A stretch of 64,000 bases of DNA from Herbaspirillum robiniae (GTDB lineage: Bacteria > Pseudomonadota > Gammaproteobacteria > Burkholderiales > Burkholderiaceae_D), in NCBI RefSeq assembly GCF_002213415.1, contig NZ_NJGU01000010.1:221929-285928 (forward strand), in the 5' to 3' direction. Each line of letters opens with the position of its first letter. The first letter of the stretch is position 1. The notes under the pieces were generated by a model that worked only from the letters and a program-made list of their open reading frames with translations, made no database searches and was not told the DNA's origin. The position numbers and the translations under genes are program-made. This document shows, piece after piece, positions 1 through 8,000 of the stretch.

Positions 1-1
1 G

Positions 2-163
2 AGCTGCGTGGCCGAAGGGGTGGAAACGCCGGAGCAGGCCGCCGTGCTGCGCGCGATGGGATGCGAATACGTGCAGGGCTACCTGTTTGCGCGCCCGATG
101 GGCCTGGCGCCGCTGCAGGCCTGGATGGCCGACAACGCCCGCGCCGACATCAGCGGCGGCTGA
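2..163 (+). CDS. EAL-domain cyclic-di-GMP phosphodiesterase, C-terminal end only
   Basis: Only the last 53 codons are in the window; the 5' part lies upstream of base 1. The reading frame shows the closing hallmark of EAL domains, VAEGVET followed by a GC..QGYLF.RP block, which forms the last strand and helix of the phosphodiesterase barrel that cleaves c-di-GMP. The same block ends the complete GGDEF-EAL protein at 45.2-47.3 kb. Whether GGDEF or sensor domains precede it cannot be seen. Its stop codon overlaps the stop of the convergent LysR gene by 14 bases, so the two transcripts share antisense 3' ends. Confidence 0.85.
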   Translation, partial: SCVAEGVETPEQAAVLRAMGCEYVQGYLFARPMGLAPLQAWMADNARADISGG

Positions 164-1085
164 GCGCCGGCGCGCCGCATACGCGGCGGATCAGCTCGCG
201 CAGCCAGCGGTGGACGGGATCCTGTTCCAGCCGCGGATGCCACATCAGGGAGATGGTGATCTTCTCGGTCGTCACCGGCAGGTCGAAGGCGAAGGTGGCG
301 GCCGAGCGCGCGTTCTTCTGGCGCTCGGGCGGCACCTCCAGGAAGGACGCCGGCACCAGCGCCACCAGGTCGGATGCGCGCGCCACCGCCAGCGCGGTCG
401 GAAAGCTGGGCACCATCGCCGCCACCTTGCGCTCCAGTCCCGCGGCGGCCAGCGCCTGGTCTACCGGGCCATGGCTGTTGCCGTAGCGCGAGACCACCAC
501 ATGGCCGAAATCCAGATAGCGCTCCACCGTGATCTTGCGCATGGCGGCCAGCGGATGATCCTTGCGCACCACGCCGACGAAGCGGTCGCGGTACAGCGCC
601 TGGATGCGCACCTCCGGCCCCATGTCGCCGACCACGCCGATCTCGAGGTCGGCCGTGCCTTCGCGCAGGAAGGTCGGGGACTTCTCGGTCTTGGTTGCGA
701 AACACAGCCGCAGCAGCGGCGCCTCGGCGTGCACCGCGCTGATCAGGCGCGCGCCGAAGGCTTCGACGAAGCCGTCGTTGGCGCGGATGGTGAAGGTACG
801 GTTCAACGTCGACAGGTCGGGTTCGGGCGCGGCCGGGCGCAGCAGCGAGCGCGCTTCGTGCACGGCGTTGCGCGTGCGTTCGCGCAGGCCTTCGGCGCAG
901 GGCGTGAGCACCATGCGGCGTCCCGCCCGAACCAGCAGCTGGTCGCCGGTCTCCTCGCGCAGGCGCGCCAGGGTACGGCTCATGGCCGAGGCGCTCAGGC
1001 GCAGCCGGCGCGCCGCCCGCGCCACGCTTTCTTCGGTCAGCAGGGCGTCCAGCGCGATCAGCAGGTTGAGGTCGGGTTCGGACAT
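150..1085 (-). CDS. LysR-family transcriptional regulator
   Basis: The protein has about 311 residues, the usual LysR length. An N-terminal winged HTH (residues ~4-62: [20 protein letters not shown], then a recognition helix in [13 protein letters not shown]) is followed by a substrate-binding domain. The start chosen is the ATG giving MSEPDLNLL; an ATG three codons upstream (base 1094) is possible. The gene is divergent from the DHA2 exporter at 1217 and is probably its regulator, a common arrangement. The [10 protein letters not shown] helix resembles the NodD/SyrM-type branch of the family, but the inducer cannot be inferred. The 3' end overlaps the convergent EAL gene. Confidence 0.88.
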   Translation of the reverse strand: MSEPDLNLLIALDALLTEESVARAARRLRLSASAMSRTLARLREETGDQLLVRAGRRMVLTPCAEGLRERTRNAVHEARSLLRPAAPEPDLSTLNRTFTIRANDGFVEAFGARLISAVHAEAPLLRLCFATKTEKSPTFLREGTADLEIGVVGDMGPEVRIQALYRDRFVGVVRKDHPLAAMRKITVERYLDFGHVVVSRYGNSHGPVDQALAAAGLERKVAAMVPSFPTALAVARASDLVALVPASFLEVPPERQKNARSAATFAFDLPVTTEKITISLMWHPRLEQDPVHRWLRELIRRVCGAPALSRR

Positions 1086-1169
1086 GCGGGCCATCCTAAC
1101 ATGCCAGATATGGCGTTTGGCGCAGGTATTAGTTGCAAATGCTGCGCCTTCCGCCATGACTGGCCGGCC

Positions 1170-1186
1170 GATATAGTGTGCATATC
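1170..1186. promoter_or_regulatory. Candidate LysR operator between divergent lysR and exporter genes
   Basis: A perfect inverted repeat GATAT-N7-ATATC (17 bp) lies in the 131-bp space between the LysR start and the exporter start at 1217. Size and spacing fit the T-N11-A dyads bound by LysR proteins. Assignment to this regulator is inference from position. Confidence 0.45.
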
Positions 1187-1216
1187 AGCATCAACATCGA
1201 CAGGATAAGCACAGCC

Positions 1217-2671
1217 ATGGAATTGTTCTCAGACCAGCCCGGCGACGAGGGCTTGCCGGGCGCCGAGCGGCGCCTGGCCATGATCGCCGTGATGACCGCC
1301 ACCACCATGGCGGTGTTCGACGGCACCATCGTCAACGTGGCGCTCCCGCAGATCACGCGCGCGCTGGACGCGCCGGTGGGCACCGCCATCTGGGTGGCCA
1401 ACGGCTACCTGCTGGCTACCGCCATGACGCTGGCGACGTTCGCCTCGCTCTCCGGCCGGATCGGTTTTCGCACGCTCTTCAGCGCCGGGCTGGCGGTGTT
1501 CACGCTGGCCTCGCTCGGTTGTGCGCTGGCGCCTTCCATGAACCTGCTGATCTTCATGCGCGTGCTGCAGGGTTTCGGCGGCGCGGCCATGCTGAGCATT
1601 GCGCCGGCCATCCATCGCACCATCTTCCCCAACCGCCTGCTCGGGCGCATCCTGGGCATGAACGCGGTGCTGATCGCCACCAGCACCGCGGTCGGGCCGG
1701 CGCTGGGCGGCACCTTGCTGGCGGCGCTGAGCTGGGAGTGGCTGTTCGCCATCAACGTACCGCTGGGACTGGTTGCGATCTACCTGTCGCTGCGCGCCAT
1801 CCCCGGCAAGCGCAGCGCCACGCGCGCGCCGTTCGACGTAGCCGGCGCGCTGCTGTCGGCGGTGTCCATGGGCGCGATGATCATGGCCGCGGATGCCTGT
1901 GCGCAGCTGGCGCATCACGGGCAGGAGGGCGAGGCGGCGCTGACCGCCGGCGCTTATGCGCTGGTCAGCGTGGCCGCCGGCATCGGCTTCGTGAAGGTGC
2001 AGCGCCGCGCCCGCGAGCCGCTGCTGCCGCTGGACATCTTCGCTTCGGCGCGCTTCTCGCTGGCGGCGCTGACTTCGCTGGTTTCCTTCGTGGGGCAGGG
2101 GATCGCCTTTGTGGCCTTGCCCTTCCTGTTCCAGAACGCTTACGGCTATACCGCGTTCGAGTCGGCCCTGTTGTTTACGCCCTGGCCGATCGGCATCGTG
2201 CTGGTGGCGCCGCACGCCGGCCGCCTGGCGGATCGCCATTCGCCGGCCTTGCTGTCGACGGCGGGACTGGCGCTGTTTACCGTCGGGCTGGGTTTGCTGG
2301 CGCTGCTGCCGGCCCAGGCGCAGGCCTGGGACATCTGTTGGCGCGCGCTGGTCTGCGGCATGGGATTCGGCTTCTTCCAGAGCCCGAACAACCGCGAGAT
2401 GCTGGGCAACGTGTCGCGCGAGCGCAGCGGCAATGCGTCGGGCGTGCTGGCGATCATGCGCACCTTCGGGCAATGCCTGGGGGCGGCGGTGCTGGGCATC
2501 ATCCTCTCGGTCTATGCGGCGGCGGCCCTCTCCCACGGCGAGGTGCACATGAGCGCGCTGGAGGACGCGGCGGCGATCCGGCTGGCCTTGTGGGTGGCCG
2601 TCGGGGCGACCGCGCTGGCGAGCCTGGTCAGCTTCAGCCGCATCAGGAAGGCGAGGGTGGTCGGCGCCTGA
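1217..2671 (+). CDS. MFS transporter, DHA2 (EmrB/QacA-like, 14-TM) family
   Basis: A 484-residue integral inner-membrane protein with about 14 hydrophobic segments. TM1 carries the DHA2 signature FDGTIVNVALPQI and TM4 region the ARVLQG-like RVLQGFGGAAM, marking proton-driven drug/metabolite export. The start is placed at the ATG at 1217, preceded by AGGATA at suitable spacing; an ATG 13 codons upstream lacks a ribosome site and would add a polar tail over the probable LysR box. Substrate is unknown. Divergent transcription from a LysR gene suggests induction by a small molecule. No membrane-fusion partner (EmrA) is adjacent, so it may work as a single-component pump. Confidence 0.88.
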   Translation: MELFSDQPGDEGLPGAERRLAMIAVMTATTMAVFDGTIVNVALPQITRALDAPVGTAIWVANGYLLATAMTLATFASLSGRIGFRTLFSAGLAVFTLASLGCALAPSMNLLIFMRVLQGFGGAAMLSIAPAIHRTIFPNRLLGRILGMNAVLIATSTAVGPALGGTLLAALSWEWLFAINVPLGLVAIYLSLRAIPGKRSATRAPFDVAGALLSAVSMGAMIMAADACAQLAHHGQEGEAALTAGAYALVSVAAGIGFVKVQRRAREPLLPLDIFASARFSLAALTSLVSFVGQGIAFVALPFLFQNAYGYTAFESALLFTPWPIGIVLVAPHAGRLADRHSPALLSTAGLALFTVGLGLLALLPAQAQAWDICWRALVCGMGFGFFQSPNNREMLGNVSRERSGNASGVLAIMRTFGQCLGAAVLGIILSVYAAAALSHGEVHMSALEDAAAIRLALWVAVGATALASLVSFSRIRKARVVGA

Positions 2672-2710
2672 TGCCGCACGGAAACGGTGGGGGCAGATTC
2701 TTTCACGCGC

Positions 2711-2736
2711 TTGACATGCTACCTACTAAAAGGTAG
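2711..2736 (+). promoter_or_regulatory. Promoter/operator of the tetR gene (18-bp palindrome, site 1)
   Basis: TTGACA at 2711-2716 is a good -35 element. Directly after it lies CTACC-TACTAAAA-GGTAG (2719-2736), ten bases before the tetR start at 2746. Bound repressor would block RNA polymerase, so autorepression is likely. A near-copy of the palindrome occurs at 3384-3401. Confidence 0.65.
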
Positions 2737-2745
2737 GCTGCGTGC

Positions 2746-3330
2746 ATGGTGAATTCTTCAGGCACTTCCGACAATATCCTGCGCTGTGCGCAGACCCTGA
2801 TCGTGGCCGGCGGCTACAACGGCTTCAGCTATGCCGACATCGCCAAGGTGGTCGGCGTGCGCAATGCCAGCATCCATCATCACTTCCCGAGCAAGGCCAT
2901 CCTCGTGCAGACGCTGGTGGCGCGCTATCGGCAAGAGGTCGAGGCGGGAATCGCCGAGATGGAGCGGCAGGTGACCGACCCGCTCGGCCAGCTCTGCGCC
3001 TACACCGGGTTCTGGGAAGGATGCATTGACCAGGCGGCTACCTCGTTTTGCGTCTGCGCGCTGCTGGCCAGCGAGATGCCCTTGCTGCCGGAGGAGATCG
3101 CGCTGGAGGTGCGGGCGCATTTCCGTTCGCTCTCGGCCTGGCTGGCCTCGGTGTTCGAGCGCGGCGCCAAGCTCGGCAGTTTCGCATTGAGCGCCCCGCC
3201 CAAGGTGGAGGCGGAGATGTTCCTGGCCGCGGTGCACGGCGCCATGTTGTCGGCGCGCGCGTATGGGGACCCCAAGATGTTCGGCGTGATCATCAATCCC
3301 GTGGTGGAACGACTGGTGCGCAAGGCGTGA
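2746..3330 (+). CDS. TetR/AcrR-family transcriptional regulator
   Basis: A 194-residue one-domain repressor of typical TetR length. The N-terminal HTH spans residues ~8-55 (ILRCAQTLIVAGGYNGFSYA, then IAKVVGVRNASIHHHFPSK, the classic TetR recognition helix and HF.SK motif). The C-terminal ligand domain has no recognisable substrate signature but holds a pair of Cys residues near residues 93-97 (SFCVCALL), which could make it redox or electrophile responsive; that is speculation. It lies upstream of a small four-TM membrane protein gene and both have the same palindrome in front, so it probably represses itself and that gene. The ATG at 2746 is taken as start. Confidence 0.9.
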   Translation: MVNSSGTSDNILRCAQTLIVAGGYNGFSYADIAKVVGVRNASIHHHFPSKAILVQTLVARYRQEVEAGIAEMERQVTDPLGQLCAYTGFWEGCIDQAATSFCVCALLASEMPLLPEEIALEVRAHFRSLSAWLASVFERGAKLGSFALSAPPKVEAEMFLAAVHGAMLSARAYGDPKMFGVIINPVVERLVRKA

Positions 3331-3383
3331 GCCGCAAGGCTTGCTGGAGGCCAGTGACGGCCTCTCATTTTTATCCAATTTAT

Positions 3384-3401
3384 CTACCGATTAGTAGGTA
3401 G
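3384..3401. promoter_or_regulatory. TetR-type operator, site 2, before the membrane-protein gene
   Basis: CTACC-GATTAGTA-GGTAG. Read on the minus strand it is CTACCTACTAATCGGTAG, matching site 1 at 16 of 18 positions with the same 8-bp spacer. It sits 36 bp before the start of the gene at 3438, in an otherwise AT-rich promoter-like stretch. Confidence 0.65.
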
Positions 3402-3437
3402 TTATTTAAATCTTCTTTCTCTGCAAAGGACTCTTTC

Positions 3438-3932
3438 ATGTTCGGAATTTCTCCCCTGGGCTGGGTGCATACGCTGGGCAGCCTGCCGGCCATCCCGGTC
3501 GCCGTCTACATGTTCGCCCGCCATGGCCGCATCGTGCCGCGTTCCATTCCTGGTGCGATCTACTTCGTGTCCATGCTGATCGGTGCGTTGACCGTGCTGC
3601 TGGTGGCGCACCAGTCGATCAGCTACGGCATCGCGGCGGCGACCCTGCTGTTCCTGCTGGCAGGTTATGGCGTCGGCTGGCTGCCGCTGGGGCGCGCAGG
3701 TGTTTATCTGGAGACTGGTTTGTTGACGGTGACGAGCTTCCTGTTGATGGTGCCGACCGTGAGCGAGACCCTGCGCCGCGTGCCGGATGGCCATCCGATC
3801 GTGACCGACCTGAAGTCGCCACTGCTGCTCGGCGCACAGGGCGCGCTCTTCGTGCTGCTGGTGGTCGGGCTGGTCGCGCAGGTCCTCTACCTGCGCAGGA
3901 AAGGGCGGCCTGCGGGAATCGCCGCACAGTGA
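3438..3932 (+). CDS. Small multi-TM membrane protein, probable TetR-controlled target
   Basis: A 164-residue protein with about four predicted membrane helices (around residues 13-28, 38-58, 62-83 and 130-150) and an Arg/Lys-rich C-terminus (LRRKGRP) that should be cytoplasmic. No catalytic motif is visible and the family was not recognised. Expression is probably controlled by the upstream TetR protein through the palindrome at 3384-3401. In this setting such proteins are often linked to membrane stress or export, but no function is assigned. Purine-rich AAAGGACTC precedes the ATG at 3438. Confidence 0.75.
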   Translation: MFGISPLGWVHTLGSLPAIPVAVYMFARHGRIVPRSIPGAIYFVSMLIGALTVLLVAHQSISYGIAAATLLFLLAGYGVGWLPLGRAGVYLETGLLTVTSFLLMVPTVSETLRRVPDGHPIVTDLKSPLLLGAQGALFVLLVVGLVAQVLYLRRKGRPAGIAAQ

Positions 3933-3968
3933 TTTAATCGAGGTTCAATGCAACTCGGAGGAGGTCGT

Positions 3969-4178
3969 ATGGCGCGCAATCCGGTGACTGCCGTTATTCC
4001 CGTGGACCCCGTCGGCGCCGTCCGGCGTGTGGACAGCGGCTCGACGTATTATCGGCATCTTGAATCCTGGCGGATCTATTCCGAGGTCTATGCCGCCGAG
4101 CGGCGGGCCAGGGACAGGCGAGATTTGAAGGCTGGGTTGGGGTGGGTGTTGAGTTGGTGTGGAGATTTCAAAGAATGA
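3969..4178 (+). CDS. Small hypothetical protein
   Basis: A 69-residue reading frame beginning MARNPVTAVIPVDPV, preceded by a strong ribosome site (GGAGGAGG six bases before the ATG at 3969). The middle is charged (RRARDRRD) and the end holds GLGWVLSWCGD. No family recognised, no signal peptide. It follows the membrane-protein gene by 36 bp on the same strand and could be co-transcribed. The good ribosome site is the main argument for it being real; codon use near the 3' end is less convincing. Confidence 0.4.
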   Translation: MARNPVTAVIPVDPVGAVRRVDSGSTYYRHLESWRIYSEVYAAERRARDRRDLKAGLGWVLSWCGDFKE

Positions 4179-4241
4179 TTCTGGTTCGTTCCGCGCCTGG
4201 ACCAGCGATGCAATTGAATCTGCAGCGGTAATAAAGCGGGA

Positions 4242-4554
4242 GGAAATGGCCCGATGGGGCCATGCGGCGGGAATCTCCCGGGATTGCGCTTGCAAGCGCA
4301 ATCCGCTCGCCCGGCGCGACGCATGCGTCGCGAAACCCCGGACTCGCCCCGCGTCCGTGCCGGACGCGGGATCGATCTGCGGCGTCAAAAAACAAAAGGA
4401 AATGGCCCCGATGGGGCCATGCGGCGGGAATCTCCCGGGATTGCGCTTGCAAGCGCAATCCGCTCGTCCGGCGCGACGCATGCGTCGCGAAACCCCGGAC
4501 TCGCCCCGCGTCCGTCCCGGACGCGGGATCGATCTGCGGCGTCAAAAAACAAAA
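4242..4554. repeat. Two tandem copies of a ~156-bp palindrome-rich repeat beside ssrA
   Basis: Copy 1 is 4242-4397 and copy 2 is 4398-4554, nearly identical, with the first bases of a third copy (4555 on) merging into the tmRNA terminator. Each unit holds several stem-loops: GGCCCC-GAT-GGGGCC, the palindrome ATTGCGCTTGCAAGCGCAAT (4283-4302 in copy 1), CGCGACGCATGCGTCGCG (4315-4332), and CCGCGTCCG-TGC-CGGACGCGG (4349-4369). It has the look of a REP/BIME-type intergenic element; no coding sequence is supported. It fills the gap between the small ORF ending at 4178 and the terminator. Confidence 0.85.
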
Positions 4555-4588
4555 GGAAATGGCCCCAACGGGGCCATTTCCTTTTGTT
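4544..4588 (-). terminator. Terminator of ssrA (tmRNA)
   Basis: A 20-bp perfect stem (4547-4566 with 4570-4589) and a 3-nt loop begin exactly at the tmRNA 3' end. On the minus strand the stem is followed by a run of T (complement of 4544-4549). The terminator arm is shared with the adjacent tandem repeats. Confidence 0.85.
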
Positions 4589-4949
4589 TGGTGGAGGCGG
4601 CGGGAATCGAACCCGCGTCCGCAAGCACTCTACAGACAGTTCTACATACTTAGTGCTGTCATTTGATTTAACCCGGCCGCCGCGGACGCACACGCTGCGG
4701 AAAGGCTAGTCACCTAAGATTTAACCCCGGTTCAAGTGACCCGTTCCGAGGCGATTCTCTGTAAATGACTCCACTGCTGTTGCCAGCCCACCCCAGAGAC
4801 GAGATGGTGTGGAGCTAACCGCGATTAAGCGGCCAGTGCGTACGAGTTATCGTTAGCAGTTATTTACGTTCTGACTGTATTTACGAGGTAATCAGGCCTC
4901 GGTATGCCCTGCGCTGCTTTGCAACCCACGTCGAAACCAAGTCGCCCCC
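4589..4949 (-). ncRNA. ssrA: Transfer-messenger RNA (tmRNA)
   Basis: About 361 nt, one-piece tmRNA that rescues stalled ribosomes and tags the unfinished peptide for proteolysis. On the minus strand the 5' end reads GGGGGCGACTTGG and the 3' end holds the T-arm GGTTCGATTCCCGCC, the acceptor stem and an encoded CCA (4589-4591). The 5' and 3' ends can form the tRNA-Ala-like acceptor. The resume codon region reads GCTAACGATAACTCG, giving the tag ANDNSYALAA followed by TAA. A G:U pair typical of tRNA-Ala identity is expected at the third acceptor pair. It is flanked by its own promoter and a strong terminator. It acts with SmpB, which is not in this window. Confidence 0.96.
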
Positions 4950-4960
4950 GCAGAAGAGGA

Positions 4961-4966
4961 ATTATA
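4961..4966 (-). promoter_or_regulatory. -10 box of the ssrA promoter
   Basis: A perfect TATAAT on the minus strand, 11 bases upstream of the deduced tmRNA 5' end. No consensus -35 was found at 16-18 bp; TTGATA occurs further upstream but too far away. Confidence 0.65.
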
Positions 4967-5039
4967 ACCTACTGTATGGGCATCCACGCCGTTATCAAGA
5001 GCCGGGCGCCATTTCCGTGCATTGCGGTGTTGCCGGGCG

Positions 5040-8000
5040 TCATTGGATGTTCAGGTCGACCCGCGCCCGCGGCTCCTTTTCGGGGATGCCGTCGCCGTTG
5101 AGCTTGGGGGCGATCAGGAAGATGCGTTCCGGCGGGATCACGCTTTGCTCCTGCAGATAGTTGCGGACCTGGTCGGCGCGCGCCTGGGCCAGCTTGCGCA
5201 GGTCGTCTTCGGTGACCTTGGTGTTGCCGACGATGAGCTTTTGCATCTCCTCCGGCGGCAGCGACTTGGCGAAGCCGATCACGTTGCGCGGCTTGTCGAA
5301 CTTGCCATCCTTGTAGACGCGCTCCATGTACTTGGCGCGGTCGGCGTCGCTCAGCTGGACCGGGCCGGAGGGCTGGCCTTCCTTTTCGATCAGGTCGCGG
5401 CGCTTCAGGGCGCGCATCTGGCGGTTCAATGCTTCCTGGCGCAGGCCTTCGTCGTCGACCTGGGGATCGACGCGACCGGTGATGTCGAGCTTGATGCCGG
5501 GACGTTCATTGAGCACATAGCCCAGCGCATCGAGCTTCTTGCGGACCTCCGGCGTGATCTCCGAGGAGCCCGGCTGGAACTCGATATAGCGCAGTTCGCC
5601 GATGTTGTCGGAGCTGTGGAACATCGAGCCGATCAGCGCGAACGGCGAGGTCACGGCCTTGACGATCAGGTTCACGAACACGCGCACGATGATGCCGCCG
5701 ACCGAGAATTCCGGGTCCGAGAGGGAGCCTGAAATCGGCAGGTTGAGGTTGATGTTGCCGTCGCGGTCCTTGAGCAGCGACACTGCCAGCATCACGGGCA
5801 GCTTGGTGGCGTCGGGGCTGTCGACGCGCTCGCCGAAGGTCAGCTGTTCGATGCGCACATCGTTTTGCGCCACCAGCTTGTCGTTCTCGATCTTGTATTG
5901 CACATCCATCGACAGCTTGCCCTTGGTGATCGGGTAGCCGGCGTACTTGGCCGAGTAGGGCGTCAGTCGCGGCAGCTGCACGCCGTTGGCGCTGGCCTTG
6001 ATGTCCAGGAACATGGGCTTGAACAACGGATTGAGCGAGCCCGAGATCTGCAGCGGCGCGTCGTTGTCGATCTTGCCGCTGATGTTGACCGGCGCCGGCT
6101 GCGGTTTCTCCGAGGAGATTTCGCCGATGGTGCCGGCCAGGTTGGTCATGTTGGCGGTGTAGTTCGGCTTGACGAAGTTGTCGGTGTAATTGATGTTGCC
6201 GGCGGCCAGCACCACTTGCCCGACGCGGATCACCGGCGCATTGGCGTCGGCCGCGGGGGCGGTGACCGGGGCGGTCGAGGTGGTGGTCTTGCGCGAGGTG
6301 GAGGAGGGCTGGTCCTTGCCATCCTTGCCATCCTTGTCGCTCTTCTTGCTGTCGTCGGTGATCGAGCCCTGCGATTGCGCGTCCGAGACGACGATGTCGC
6401 GCAGGTTCAGGCGCCCCTGTTCGGACAGGATGGCGCGCGCATAGAAGTTGTTCAGCGAGACCTTGTCCAGCGACACCTGCGGGCGACCGCCCAGTTTGGC
6501 CTGGATGCCGGCGAGGTCGAGCGAGCGCCAGCGCAGGAAGTCGGTGGAGGTGACCTTGTCCTGCATGCGCAGGTTGTTGACCGCGGCGCTGCCGTTGTAG
6601 CTGAGCGCGAACTTCTGCTGCTCCAGCGGCGGCGTCACCGCCAGCTTGCCCTTGGCGCTCAGCAGGCCGCTGGTCAGCGTCACGTTGAGCACATTGGAGA
6701 AGTAGCCTTGGAACGGCGCGACCGGCAGCGAGCGGGCGTCGAGTTCGAGCTCCACGTTTTTGAACTGCGGCGCGGCCTGGCCCCTGATGTCCAGCTTGCC
6801 GCTCTTGTCGAATTGCGCCTGCAGGCTGATCTTGGTGTTCTGGTCCAGTTTGCTGGAGAGGTTTTGCACCTGCAGGTTGATGCCGCTGATCTGCAGCCTG
6901 GATTTGGCGGTGGCGGCGTCCTCGAAGTTGATGGTGCTGTCGGCCAGGCTGAAGGTGTTCAGGCGCGCCACCCACGGCGATTGCGCGGCGGACTTGCCCG
7001 ATGGCTTGGCGGCGGCGGGCGCCGGCGCGGCTGGCGGGTGGTCGGCCCCTTGGGCGGTGCCGGCCTGCAGTTTCTGCACGCTGAAGACGCCGTCGTTTTC
7101 ACGGCGGATGTCGCCCACCAGGCCGCTGATGCGGATGGCGTCGGCCTGCGCCTGGTGCGCGGCGAGATCCAGCGTCGCCTTTTGCAGCGCTATCGATTTC
7201 ACGGTGATGGCGCTGGCGGTCTTGGCCTTGGGCGAGAGCTTGAGCGTGGCCAGCTCGAGGCCGGCGTCGTCCAGCTTCAGCTGGCCGTCCTGGAAGCGAA
7301 CCGTGGCGGCGCCCGAAAGCTTGCCCGAGACGCTGGCGGCCAGCGAGCGGTTCAGGTAATTCTGGTAGCCGGCGATGTCGATGCCTTCCAGCGTCGCACG
7401 GCCGCCGAGCTGTGCCTTGAGCGGCGCGATGTCGCCGTCGAAGCCGATCTTGCCGTGGCCGTTTTCCACCGCCGAGATTTTCAGCGTGGCGGGCTTGGCG
7501 TCGGCGGCGGTGGAGATCTGGGCGGCGTCGATGGTGAGCTGGCTCAGCTGGATGGCCTGCGCCGGCGAGGCATTAGCCTCGTCGCGCCAGTTGATCTCGC
7601 CGTCGCGCACGTTCAGTTGCTGCACCAGGATGGCGGCGGCTTTCTTTTCTTCCGCGGATGCCGGGGCCGGAGCGGTCGCCGTAGCGGCAGCGGCAGCGGC
7701 GTTCTTCTCCGGCTTGTTCTTGCCTGCGGCGGCCGGTTTGCCGCCGGCCAGCGCGCGTACCCAGTTGATCTCGCCGCGCGCGTTCATGGCGGCCCAGACC
7801 TGGGGCGCATCGAGCGTGACCTGGCGGATGTCTCCAGCGGCTGCCAGCACGTCGAACTGATTCAGGGTCGCGGCCAGTTGTTTGGCCTTGAACAGCTGGG
7901 CCTGGCTCTTGTCCTGCAGCGAGACGTCGTCAAGCGCGATGTCGCCGGAGAGCGCCACTTTCGGTTTGCCGTCGGTGCGCACGAAGCCCAGGTCCAGTTT

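Noticed and set aside
4262..4604. A 12-base match (GCGGCGGGAATC) between the repeat units and the tmRNA 3' end, considered as an attachment-site remnant
   Set aside because: Too short and not followed by integrase or a longer copy of the tmRNA end; probably chance in GC-rich DNA.
4159..4709. Several overlapping open frames across the tandem repeats and tmRNA gene
   Set aside because: They read through the repeated units (duplicated peptide blocks) and into structured RNA; no ribosome site or family.
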